Notes under the pieces: model-generated | Database searches by the model: none | Seen by the model: only the letters and a program-made list of their open reading frames with translations | What the model was told of the DNA's origin: nothing | From: Elusimicrobia bacterium GWA2_66_18 | GTDB lineage: Bacteria > Elusimicrobiota > Elusimicrobia > UBA1565 > UBA9628 | Assembly: GCA_001799675.1 (NCBI GenBank) | Contig: MGTX01000002.1 | Location: 189,878-253,877, forward strand | Length of the DNA stretch: 64,000 nucleotides | Direction of reading: 5' to 3' | Shown here: positions 10,785 through 18,562 of the stretch, piece after piece | Layout: every line of letters starts with the position of its first letter | How positions within the stretch are numbered: the stretch's first letter is position 1 | Translations under genes and position numbers: made by a program

Positions 10785-12260
10785 ATGATGGCCACCATGC
10801 GCACTCTGTTTCTAAACCCCCCCTCCTTCGACGGCTTCGACGGGGGCGCGGGAGCGCGCTACCAGGCACGCCGGGAAATTCGCTCCTTTTGGTATCCCAC
10901 CTGGCTCGCCCAGCCGGCGGCCCTCATACCCAACTCCAAGATCATCGACGCCCCGGCAGACGACCTGACCCTGGAGGCCGTGCTTCAACGCGCGCGCGGC
11001 TTCGAACTGTGCGTCATCCACACCTCCACCCCCTCCTTCGACAACGACGCCAAGGTGGCGCAGGCCCTCAAGACCCGCAATCCCGACATGCGCATCGGAT
11101 TCATCGGCGCCCATGCGGCCGTCCTCCCCGAGGAGTCCCTTAAGGCCGCCCCCGTCCTGGATTTCGTGGGCCGCGAGGAGTTCGACTACACTTTGCTCGA
11201 GGTCGCCGAGGGCCGCCCCTACGAGTCCATCGCGGGCCTGTCCTATAGGAAGAGCGGCGAGATTCTCCATAACCCCGACCGGGCCCTCATCGAGGACATG
11301 GACGCGCTGCCCGCGGTGCTGGACGTTTATAAACGCGATCTGACCATCGCGAACTACTCGATCGGCTACCTCAAGCATCCCTACTTATCCCTCTACACCG
11401 GCCGGGGTTGTCCGGCGCGCTGTTCCTTTTGCCTCTGGCCCCAGACCGTGGGCGGCCACGTCTACCGAACCAAGAGCGCTGCGAAGGTCGTCGCCGAGAT
11501 GGCCCGCGCCAAGGATCTGTTCCCCGAGGTCAAGGAGTTCTTCTTCGACGACGATACTTTCACGGCCGATCTGACCAGAGCGGCGCGGATCGCCGAAGGT
11601 CTCGGCAAGCTGGGGATCACCTGGTCTTGCAACAGCCGCGCGAACGTTCCCTACGAGCACCTGAAGACGTTTAAAGAAAACGGCTTGCGGCTTCTGCTGG
11701 TCGGATATGAATCCGGCAACCAGAAGATCTTAAACAACATCAAGAAAGGCGTTCGCCTGGATATCGCAAAGGAATTCACGAAGAACTGCAGAGATCTCGG
11801 CATCGTCATCCACGGGACCTTCATCCTGGGACTGCCCGGCGAGACCTCGGAGACGATCGAGGAATCGATCAAGTACGCCTGCAAGCTTGATATAGACACC
11901 ATCCAGGTCTCCCTGGCCGCCGCCTATCCGGGCACCGAGCTCTACCGCCAGGCCATGGCCAACAAGTGGTACGATGAGAAGACCCTGGTCCGCAACGACG
12001 GCACCCAGGCTTCGGCCATCCAGTATCCCCACCTGCCGGCCGCCGCCATCGAGACGGGCGTCAAGCGCTTCTACTCGAAGTTCTACGCCCGGCCCACCCC
12101 CATCTTGCGCATGCTCGTGAGCATGGCCAGGGACCCCCTGGAGCGCCGGCGACGCCTGCGCGAGGGCAAGGAGTTCCTGGACTACCTCCGGGGCCGCCGG
12201 AAGCGCGCCGAGAGCCGCGCGGCGCCTTCTGAGACCAAGAAGGAGGCCGTTTCCGCCTGA
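10785..12260 (+). CDS. hpnJ: Hopanoid-associated B12-binding radical SAM protein HpnJ
   Basis: A 491-residue enzyme with an N-terminal cobalamin-binding-like domain (about 5-150) and a radical SAM domain with the cluster motif C209-x3-C213-x2-C216 ('GRGCPARCSFC'). The N-terminus ('LFLNPPSFDGFDGG', 'REIRSFWYPTWLAQPA') is typical of HpnJ. In Burkholderia, HpnJ is required for the ring contraction that turns the glucosamine head group of bacteriohopanetetrol into the cyclitol ether (established knowledge). Three possible ATG starts lie at 10785, 10788 and 10797. The stop is overlapped by the start of hpnI, preceded by a strong AAGGAGG. The substrate producers hpnI and hpnK are in the same neighbourhood. 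Confidence 0.93.
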   Translation: MMATMRTLFLNPPSFDGFDGGAGARYQARREIRSFWYPTWLAQPAALIPNSKIIDAPADDLTLEAVLQRARGFELCVIHTSTPSFDNDAKVAQALKTRNPDMRIGFIGAHAAVLPEESLKAAPVLDFVGREEFDYTLLEVAEGRPYESIAGLSYRKSGEILHNPDRALIEDMDALPAVLDVYKRDLTIANYSIGYLKHPYLSLYTGRGCPARCSFCLWPQTVGGHVYRTKSAAKVVAEMARAKDLFPEVKEFFFDDDTFTADLTRAARIAEGLGKLGITWSCNSRANVPYEHLKTFKENGLRLLLVGYESGNQKILNNIKKGVRLDIAKEFTKNCRDLGIVIHGTFILGLPGETSETIEESIKYACKLDIDTIQVSLAAAYPGTELYRQAMANKWYDEKTLVRNDGTQASAIQYPHLPAAAIETGVKRFYSKFYARPTPILRMLVSMARDPLERRRRLREGKEFLDYLRGRRKRAESRAAPSETKKEAVSA

Positions 12261-13450
12261 GCACGACATCCATCGATCTCCCCCTCGCCGGTTCGGCGCT
12301 GCTGTCAGGAGTCTTCAGCCTGCTCTTCAGCCTGGCCGCAGGCGTCTTCGGCTGGAGGCTGCTGTCCCGCCTGAGCCGCCGCGCGGCGCCGGCGATCCTG
12401 CCCCCCGTCACCGTCATCAAGCCCCTCAAGGGCGCCGAGGGCCGGCTCTACGAGAACCTCGCCAGCTTCTGCCGCCAGGACTACCCCTGCTACCAGCTTC
12501 TTTTCAGCCTGCAGAGCCCCGATGATCCCGCCCTGGCCGTGGTCTCGCGCCTGAAGCGCGACTTCCCCGGCACGGATATGGAGATCGTGGTCTCCAAGAA
12601 CCGCATCGGCTACAACCCCAAGGTCAACAACATGGCCAACGCCTATTCGTTCGCCAAGCACGACCTGCTCCTCATGTCCGATTCGGACATCCGCGCCCGC
12701 CCGGACTTCCTGCGGCGCATGGCCGCCCCCTTCACGGACTCCGCGGTGGGTCTGGTGACCTGCTTCTACCAGGCCGCGGGCACGCACGGCCTCTGGGGCC
12801 ATCTCGAGGCCCTGTCCATCAACGCCAATTTCCTGCCCAACGCCCTCTGCGCGTCCTCCTTCGGCATGCGCTTCGCCATGGGGGCCGGCATGATGGTGCG
12901 ACGCTGCGCCTTCGAGGCGAGCGGGGCCTACCAGAACCTGGCCGACCACTTGGCCGACGACTTCTGGCTGGGAGAGTCCATCCGCGAAGCGGGCTGGCGC
13001 CTGGAGCTCTGCGACGCGGTGGTGGACACGGTCCCGGACATCGCCGGCGCAACCGAGCACTTCATGCATCTCACGCGCTGGGCGCGGACCATCCGCATCT
13101 GCAGCCCCTGCGGCCACGCGGCGAGCCTCATCCAGCACGGCTTCTCACTGTTGAGCCTGAAGGTCCTCCTCCGGGGCCCGGACGCCCTTTCGCTGGCGCT
13201 CATGGCCGCGATCTGGATCGCCAAGGCCGCCGTGAGCGCCTCCTTCGCGGCGGGGCTGGGCGGCCGCCAGCCCGCGCGCGCCCTTTGGCTGCTGCCTCTC
13301 TCGGAGTGGTTCGGTTTCGCCGCCTGGCTGGCGGGCTGCGGCTCCCGCCGGGTCCTCTGGCGCGGCGAACTCTACGACGTGCAGTCTCACGGCCGCCTCG
13401 TCCCCGTGGCGCCGCCCCTGGAGCGCCGGCCGGTGACGGTCGAGCCTTAA
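12257..13450 (+). CDS. hpnI: Hopanoid-associated glycosyltransferase HpnI, apparent CTG start
   Basis: A family-2/21-type glycosyltransferase (397 residues from 12257) that adds N-acetylglucosamine to bacteriohopanetetrol in characterised systems. Seen: an N-terminal membrane segment (about 10-35), 'VTVIKPLKG' (51-59), the metal-binding 'SDSD' (141-144), the late 'LTRWARTIR' motif and C-terminal membrane helices. The reading frame opens after a stop at 12230 and contains no ATG, GTG or TTG until a GTG at 12539, which lies well inside the conserved domain. The plausible start is CTG at 12257. It overlaps the hpnJ stop (C-TGA) and lies 10 bases after a perfect AAGGAGG at 12240-12246. A sequencing error is the main alternative. 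Confidence 0.88.
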   Translation: MSTTSIDLPLAGSALLSGVFSLLFSLAAGVFGWRLLSRLSRRAAPAILPPVTVIKPLKGAEGRLYENLASFCRQDYPCYQLLFSLQSPDDPALAVVSRLKRDFPGTDMEIVVSKNRIGYNPKVNNMANAYSFAKHDLLLMSDSDIRARPDFLRRMAAPFTDSAVGLVTCFYQAAGTHGLWGHLEALSINANFLPNALCASSFGMRFAMGAGMMVRRCAFEASGAYQNLADHLADDFWLGESIREAGWRLELCDAVVDTVPDIAGATEHFMHLTRWARTIRICSPCGHAASLIQHGFSLLSLKVLLRGPDALSLALMAAIWIAKAAVSASFAAGLGGRQPARALWLLPLSEWFGFAAWLAGCGSRRVLWRGELYDVQSHGRLVPVAPPLERRPVTVEP

Positions 13451-13460
13451 GCCCCCGCCG

Positions 13461-14432
13461 ATGCGGCGTTTCAAGGCGGTCTTCACGCCCGTCGTCTTGA
13501 CCCTCGGGACCGCCACCTTCCTCTGCCTCCTCTGGACATTCGACCCGCCGCGCGTCTGGGACCGCCTGGTCGCCTTCGGCTGGGGCTTCGCGGTCCTGCT
13601 CCCCTTCCAGATCCTCGACCACATGCTCAACGCCTGCGGCTGGAAGCTCTCCTTCCCGCCTGCGGCCGCCGGGCGCGCCGGCTTCTGGGACCTGGTTCGA
13701 GTGCGCATCGCCGGCGACGGGGTCAACTACCTGACTCCCAGCGGCAACATCGCCGGCGAGTTCGTGCGTCCCGGCATGCTGAAGTGCGACCTGCCCGACG
13801 CAGTGAAGATCGCCAGCGTTTTCCTCGCCAAGGTCGCCCAGGCCGTGGGCCAGGCCCTCTTCGTCATCCTCGGCCTGGGCTATCTCCTGCTGGGACGCCG
13901 CTACGCCTTCCAGGGGAGCCAAGCGGCCTGGGGCGGCCTGATGATGGCGGCGATCCTCGGCGCCGTGGCCCTCGGGGTCTGGGTATTCGCCTGCGAGCCC
14001 CCCGCCTGGGTCGGCAGGCGCTTTCCGCAGGCCGTGGAGAAGGGCGCTCCCGTGCGCGCCCTGCTGAGGCATTGCCTGGCGCGCCATCCCTGGCGCCTGG
14101 CCGGCTCCACTCTCTTCTTCATGCTCGGCTACGGCTGGGGCGCGGTCGAGGTCTGGCTCATCGCCCGCCTCATGGGCAGCCCCATGGAGGCGCAAACCGC
14201 CCTGGCCGTCGAGTTCCTCTCGAACCTCGTCGACGCCGTGGCCTTCATGGTCCCGGCGAAGATCGGCACCCAGGAAGCCGGCAAAGCGGCCATCTTCAAA
14301 GGCCTGGGCATGCCCCCGGAGCTGGGATTTACCCTGGGCATCATCCGCCACGTGCGCGAAATCTCCTGGGCGGGGATGGGCCTGGCGTTCTACGCCGCGC
14401 ACCGGAGGCGCCGGCCGCGCTCGAACCGCTAG
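13461..14432 (+). CDS. hpnL: Hopanoid-associated membrane protein HpnL (lysylphosphatidylglycerol synthase TM family)
   Basis: A 323-residue polytopic membrane protein with about seven hydrophobic segments. It shows the family signature of the MprF-type flippase domain ('LTPSGNIAGEFVRP', and near the C-terminus 'VPAKIGTQEAGKAAIFKGLG'). Its position after hpnJ and hpnI identifies it as HpnL, for which a role in handling or translocating modified hopanoids has been proposed. It starts 10 bases after hpnI. Its stop shares the CTAG tetramer with the stop of hpnK on the other strand, so the two genes converge with no space for a terminator. Confidence 0.85.
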   Translation: MRRFKAVFTPVVLTLGTATFLCLLWTFDPPRVWDRLVAFGWGFAVLLPFQILDHMLNACGWKLSFPPAAAGRAGFWDLVRVRIAGDGVNYLTPSGNIAGEFVRPGMLKCDLPDAVKIASVFLAKVAQAVGQALFVILGLGYLLLGRRYAFQGSQAAWGGLMMAAILGAVALGVWVFACEPPAWVGRRFPQAVEKGAPVRALLRHCLARHPWRLAGSTLFFMLGYGWGAVEVWLIARLMGSPMEAQTALAVEFLSNLVDAVAFMVPAKIGTQEAGKAAIFKGLGMPPELGFTLGIIRHVREISWAGMGLAFYAAHRRRRPRSNR

Positions 14433-15211
14433 GGCGGCGAGACGAGCCGCACGCCGCCCTTGTCCACGGCGTCGCGCACGCGGGGGCTCATCAGCGTTTC
14501 GAACTCCGTGATCGTCTGGTGCGTCGCGGTGGGGCGGTCCGTCACCGCGCTGTCCGGGTCCAGGCAGGGATGGAAGTAGATTTCGGTGGGCCCGTCGGGA
14601 AGGCGCGACAAGAGACGCAGGACGTAGTCCTCGTTCATCAGCCCCGAGCGCAGCAGCCCCCAACTCCGCGGCGCCTCCAGGCCCCGGGCCGCGCCCCTCA
14701 CCCAGGCGCCCATGACCGCGAAGACGGCCGCCGCGGCCGGGGTGGCTAGTTCGCGCGCGCCGGGATGCTCCAGCCACACGGAGAGCTCCCCGGAAGGCAG
14801 GCGCACGCGGGGGATGGCGTACTCGCGGCAGAGTCCGCAGAGCACGGGAAATATGACGGGATGGACGTGGACGTTGAAATGGCCGTCGGCGTGGGTGGGC
14901 TTGACGCCCAAGCTCAGGAGGGCTTCGATCTGGCCCCGGATCTCCCCCTCCAGGCCGGCGCGGGCCCGGGGGTCGAAGAAGTAGCGCAGACCCGCCTTGG
15001 CCGGGGCCTCGGCGCAGAGCTCCAGGTGGAGCCCGACGCCCAGGCCGGGGTTTTCCCGGGCGATGGCCGCGGCCTCGTCCGCGCCCGGGCGCAGGACCAT
15101 GAGGCTGGCGAATCTCAGCACGCCCGAACGGTGGGCCCGCCGGACGGCGGCGTTGACCGAGGCGTCGAAGCCGAAATCATCGGCCGTGACGATGAGGGAC
15201 TTGGGGCTCAA
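14429..15211 (-). CDS. hpnK: Hopanoid-associated deacetylase HpnK (YdjC-like)
   Basis: A YdjC/ChbG-like carbohydrate deacetylase (about 260 residues) that removes the acetyl group from N-acetylglucosaminyl-bacteriohopanetetrol between the HpnI and HpnJ steps. Motifs: 'VTADDFGFD' near the N-terminus, 'GVGLHLELC' and 'HADGHFNVHVHP', which carry the metal-binding Asp and His residues. The start I prefer is TTG at 15211. It overlaps the stop of the pilin-like gene (TTGA), a junction style used elsewhere here. ATG at 15244 is possible, with GGGAG just upstream, and would overlap that gene by 37 bases. Either way hpnK is physically the last gene of the minus-strand pilus operon rather than part of the hpnJIL transcript. 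Confidence 0.88.
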   Translation of the reverse strand: MSPKSLIVTADDFGFDASVNAAVRRAHRSGVLRFASLMVLRPGADEAAAIARENPGLGVGLHLELCAEAPAKAGLRYFFDPRARAGLEGEIRGQIEALLSLGVKPTHADGHFNVHVHPVIFPVLCGLCREYAIPRVRLPSGELSVWLEHPGARELATPAAAAVFAVMGAWVRGAARGLEAPRSWGLLRSGLMNEDYVLRLLSRLPDGPTEIYFHPCLDPDSAVTDRPTATHQTITEFETLMSPRVRDAVDKGGVRLVSPP

Positions 15212-15594
15212 GGCATGTCGACGCTGTCGATCCTGAGTTGGCATGCACTCCCGGCCGCGCTCGCTATGACGGTCGGGTCGCCGGCCGCCGCGGGGGTGCA
15301 GGTGCAGTCGCAGGCGCCGGGCGGAATGGTCGAAGGGGGGCTGCAACGGTAGCCGGGCACGTTATCGGCGCAGCTGATGCTGAGCAAGACGCCGCCATAG
15401 GGCGCGTTGCTCCAGCTGCTATGGATGCGGGCCAGGGCGGCCTCGTCGTAGCGCTTCATCTGGGAGGCCTTGTGCGTGCGCGAGGTCACCACGTAGCGCA
15501 GGAGGGTGATGCGCATGATCATGCCCGCGATCAGCGCCACGATCACCCCGGTGACGAGGACGTGAAGCAGAATGCTTCCGCGGTGGTTCATCAA
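15208..15594 (-). CDS. Minor pilin-like / PilX-like protein
   Basis: A 128-residue protein with a short positively charged N-terminus ('MMNHRGS') and one hydrophobic helix at about 7-30, followed by a polar domain with several cysteines ('SCADNVPGYRC', 'CDCTC', 'CQL'). It lacks the GFTLIE-type prepilin cleavage site, like PilX-type minor pilins or non-cleaved pseudopilin partners. It overlaps the preceding prepilin gene (ATGA) and the hpnK start. I infer a role in the minor-pilin priming complex from context; the sequence alone would not identify it. Confidence 0.65.
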   Translation of the reverse strand: MMNHRGSILLHVLVTGVIVALIAGMIMRITLLRYVVTSRTHKASQMKRYDEAALARIHSSWSNAPYGGVLLSISCADNVPGYRCSPPSTIPPGACDCTCTPAAAGDPTVIASAAGSACQLRIDSVDMP

Positions 15595-16256
15595 TCGAAA
15601 GTGTTCATATAGGCGCGGTTGATTGTCACGAGCGTGTCGATCTTGATGAACTGAGGGTTGACGAGATCGGGCTGGCCTGCCGTGGGCGCGTAGGTCTCCT
15701 CGCCGATGACGAACTTGATGCGCAAGCCGTTGATGGCGGAGTCACTCGTGAAGATGGCGCTGCCTGAGTTTTTGTAGACGTTGGTGGCGATGACGTCGTT
15801 GCTTTTGACCCCGGGGCCGGGAATGGAGCCGGTCGCGTCGCAGGCGGGCAACGGGGGAGGCGAGGTCGGGCATGTCACGGTCGCTGCCTCGGCCGACATG
15901 CGGCGCAGCCTGTTCGGGACGCTGCTGGTGTCCAAGCAGTAGTAGAACAAGAGCGCGTTCCGGCTTGTGTCATGGCGGCCGCCGCGGATGCGGCTCCAGT
16001 TCGTGCAGCCGACGGCCGCGTCGGAGGTGAACGTGCTCCAGTTCGGCAGGACGAGCACGTCGGCGTTCTCGAACTCCTTGTTCATGACCGTGAGGCTGGC
16101 CAGGGACCAGCCCACGGTCGTGCCTTTCCTGAGGCCCTCGATCTGGAAGCGCACCATGGAGGTCGTCAGCCCGAAGATGGCGGCCAAGATGATCGCTCCG
16201 AGGGACACCGCGATGAGCAACTCCACCAGCGAGAAGCCGCGGGAACGCGCCTTCAT
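15591..16256 (-). CDS. Prepilin with type III/IV N-methylation site (PilW-like)
   Basis: A 221-residue prepilin. The leader 'MKARSRG' is followed by the prepilin peptidase site 'G^FSLVELL' and the hydrophobic alpha-1 helix (about 8-32). The mature domain has cysteine pairs and a long variable region, like PilW/GspJ minor pilins. The ATG at 16256 overlaps the stop of the upstream prepilin gene by one base (TGATG), fixing the start. It would be cleaved and N-methylated by a PilD peptidase, which is not encoded in this window. Confidence 0.85.
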   Translation of the reverse strand: MKARSRGFSLVELLIAVSLGAIILAAIFGLTTSMVRFQIEGLRKGTTVGWSLASLTVMNKEFENADVLVLPNWSTFTSDAAVGCTNWSRIRGGRHDTSRNALLFYYCLDTSSVPNRLRRMSAEAATVTCPTSPPPLPACDATGSIPGPGVKSNDVIATNVYKNSGSAIFTSDSAINGLRIKFVIGEETYAPTAGQPDLVNPQFIKIDTLVTINRAYMNTFD

Positions 16257-16822
16257 CAGATCTCCGTCCAATCGACCGTGACGTTCACCAGGGGCACCGG
16301 GCGGCCGTTGATGATCTGGGAAGTGGGTGTCACGTAGTATATGACGCTCGCGTTGTAGGGCGCCGCCTCGAACTCGGACGGAAGGAGGCCTGTGATCGTG
16401 TGGCTGCCGAGGGCCAAGGCGTAGACTGTGCCCCTGCTGTCGGCGAGAGGCGGGTTGTTGAGGCTGTAGCTCTCCGTGCAGGTGGCCACGGTGGCTCCCC
16501 CGCCGCAGTTGCCCGGCATGGGACCCGTGATCGAGCAGGCTCCCACCCCGCTGACATAGCACCTGCCCGAGGCGATGCTGCAGTTGCAGCCCGTGACTAA
16601 GTTCTTGAGCAGACTGGTGGTATGGCGGGCGGCCTGCGAGGCGATGAGGCGGCGGTCGTTCTTTCCGCCGCTGATCTTCGAGGAAAGGGCCGTGCTCAAG
16701 ACGGCGGTGATCATAACGCAGGCGATGAGCATCGCGACGACGACCTCGATGAGAGTGTAGCCGGCGCGCGGCGCCGGTCGCCGGCGGCGCTCAATAGGTC
16801 GGCGCAGGGACCGATGTGCCAT
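16256..16822 (-). CDS. Prepilin (PilV-like minor pilin)
   Basis: A 188-residue prepilin with an unusually long, very basic leader of 21 residues (six Arg in the stretch before the site), then 'G^YTLIEVVVAML' with Glu at position +5 and a hydrophobic helix. The mature part has several cysteines ('GCNCSIASGRC', 'GNCGGG', 'TC'). The ATG at 16822 overlaps the preceding prepilin gene by 32 bases. A shorter form starting on a non-ATG codon near that gene's stop is possible. The Cys-rich, Gly-rich mature region suggests disulfide-stabilised minor pilin folds. Confidence 0.8.
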   Translation of the reverse strand: MAHRSLRRPIERRRRPAPRAGYTLIEVVVAMLIACVMITAVLSTALSSKISGGKNDRRLIASQAARHTTSLLKNLVTGCNCSIASGRCYVSGVGACSITGPMPGNCGGGATVATCTESYSLNNPPLADSRGTVYALALGSHTITGLLPSEFEAAPYNASVIYYVTPTSQIINGRPVPLVNVTVDWTEI

Positions 16823-17294
16823 AAGCGCTGATCACCCCTGTCGTCTGCATCCAGAAGCGCCATGTGTTGTATGGCGGGGAGGCGGCCAATTCAGGGGGGG
16901 CGGACTTTCGATCGGCTGCGGCGTAGCCGGAACCCGCGCCGCAGGCGCCCCCGTTGCAGGCGGTGAAGGTGTAGTACTTGTTTTCCCAGTCCTGGTCGGC
17001 CAGGTACTTGCACCAGACCAGCACGCAGGCGTTGGTGTAGGGAGTTCCGCAGGGTCCAGCGCCGCAGGCTGAGCTGAATGTTCCCGTGACATATGAGCCG
17101 GCGTGATCGAGCGCGAACATCTTGTTGGTCGTGCCGATCATGTTGACGAGGCCCACGGCGTCGTCGGCCTTGCCGACCTCCACCGCCCTCAAATACTGGG
17201 GAAGGGCGAATGACGCCAGGATGCCTATGAGCAGACAGGTCACGACTAATTCGATGAGCGTAAATCCGACGCGGCTGCCGGAGCGTCGCATCAT
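16791..17294 (-). CDS. Prepilin, probable major pilin or pseudopilin (PilA/PilE/GspG-like)
   Basis: A 167-residue prepilin: leader 'MMRRSGSRVG', cleavage site 'G^FTLIELVVTCL' and the classic continuation 'LLIGILASFALPQYLRAVE' typical of PilA/PilE proteins. The C-terminal half holds three pairs of cysteines ('ACGAGPCG', 'ACVLVWC', 'ACNGGACG') that may form disulfides. Of the four pilin-like genes here it is closest to a major subunit. Its ATG at 17294 overlaps the pilC stop (ATGA). Confidence 0.88.
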   Translation of the reverse strand: MMRRSGSRVGFTLIELVVTCLLIGILASFALPQYLRAVEVGKADDAVGLVNMIGTTNKMFALDHAGSYVTGTFSSACGAGPCGTPYTNACVLVWCKYLADQDWENKYYTFTACNGGACGAGSGYAAADRKSAPPELAASPPYNTWRFWMQTTGVISAYGTSVPAPTY

Positions 17295-18508
17295 TTGGCT
17301 CCTATGGTTGAAAGTTTGAAGATCGGCATGAAGACGGCCAGAACGATGACGCCGACGAGCGCGCCGATGGCCACGACCATGATGGGCTCGATGACCGCGT
17401 TGAAGCGCCGGGTGAACTGGTCGATCTGCTCCTTGTAGAACGAGGAGAGGGTCACGAGCATGTCGGGAAGCTTGCCCGATTCCTCTCCCATGAACATCAT
17501 CTCCGTGACGAGGTTGGGCAGCGTCCCCGTCTTCTTGAAGGACTGCGAGATGGACTTGCCGCTGGCAACGTCGTTCTTGACCGCGGCCAGCAGGCGCTTG
17601 AAGATGATGTTCTTGGCGAAGACGCCCTCCAGCACCGAGATGGCGTTGAGGATGCTCACGCCCGATTCGATGAGGGTGGAGAGCGTCGTCAGCAGGCGCT
17701 CGCAGAGGATGTTCTTGATGAAGTCTCCGAGCAAGGGGGTGGAGAAGATGATGAGCCACTTCGACTCCTGCCCGGCGTCCGTGGAGGTGTACGCGCTCCA
17801 GGAGAACCAGATGGCGATCAGGGTCAAGATGAGGCCGATCATGTGGTTGACGAGGATGTTCGAGAGGAGGATGATGAAGGCGGTCAGAGGCGGGAGCTTG
17901 ACCTGGAAGCTGGCGAAGAGTTCCGCGAAGACGGGCACGATCTTGACGATGAAGAATGTCAGCACGCCGATGGAGACCGTCATCAGCACGCCGGGATAGG
18001 CCAGCGCCGTGATGATCTTGCCTTGGAGTTCGGCCTGGGCGGCGCAGTAGGAGCCGATCTGCTTGAGGACCTTGGGCAGTTGGCCGCCCATCTCGCCGGC
18101 CTGGACGAGCGATATCCAGAGCGCGTCGAAAATCTTGGGATGCTTCTCCAGAGCTTTGTAGAGGGCGGTGCCGCCGGCCACGTCCTTGGTGACCTGCGCC
18201 AGCGCGAACTGGAGGCCTTTGGAGCCGGAGTTTTCGCCCAAGAGCGAGAGGGCGCGCACGAGGGGCACGCCCCCATTGAGCAGGGTCGCCAGCTGTTCGG
18301 CGAAGAAGACCATGTCTCGGATGGAGACCGAGCCGCCTCCCCCGCCCTTGGAGCCTGCCGTTCCGCCCGCCTTGTCGGCGGTCAGCGAAAGTATGAAGTA
18401 GCCCTTCGCCTGAAGGGCTCTGATCGCCTCGTTCTCGTCCGATGCGTCTATCTCGCCGTTGGAGGTCTCCCCTTTGCCGTCTTGGACTGTATAGGAATAT
18501 CTCTCCAT
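17291..18508 (-). CDS. pilC: Type IV pilus inner-membrane platform protein PilC / GspF
   Basis: A 405-residue protein with two repeated GspF domains and three to four hydrophobic helices ('VSIGVLTFFIVKIVPVF', 'LILTLIAIWFSW', and the C-terminal 'VVAIGALVGVIVLAVFMPIF'). The N-terminal 55 residues are the cytoplasmic lead domain ('YSYTVQDGKGE..ALQAKGYFI'). It forms the membrane platform for the PilB motor. A near-consensus promoter lies in the 50 bases before it, and AAGGATAAGAG precedes the ATG. It is followed without gap by the prepilin genes. Confidence 0.93.
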   Translation of the reverse strand: MERYSYTVQDGKGETSNGEIDASDENEAIRALQAKGYFILSLTADKAGGTAGSKGGGGGSVSIRDMVFFAEQLATLLNGGVPLVRALSLLGENSGSKGLQFALAQVTKDVAGGTALYKALEKHPKIFDALWISLVQAGEMGGQLPKVLKQIGSYCAAQAELQGKIITALAYPGVLMTVSIGVLTFFIVKIVPVFAELFASFQVKLPPLTAFIILLSNILVNHMIGLILTLIAIWFSWSAYTSTDAGQESKWLIIFSTPLLGDFIKNILCERLLTTLSTLIESGVSILNAISVLEGVFAKNIIFKRLLAAVKNDVASGKSISQSFKKTGTLPNLVTEMMFMGEESGKLPDMLVTLSSFYKEQIDQFTRRFNAVIEPIMVVAIGALVGVIVLAVFMPIFKLSTIGAK

Positions 18509-18533
18509 TTTCTCTTATCCTTTTATGATTGTC

Positions 18534-18562
18534 AGTGTAACAGGGGTATCGTCGATTGTCAA
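18534..18562 (-). promoter_or_regulatory. Promoter for pilC and the prepilin genes
   Basis: On the minus strand there is TTGACA (18562-18557), a 17-base spacer, and TACACT (18539-18534) with an extended TGT before it. The -35 hexamer contains the pilB stop codon. The leader to the pilC ATG is about 25 bases and carries a purine-rich ribosome site. Confidence 0.65.
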
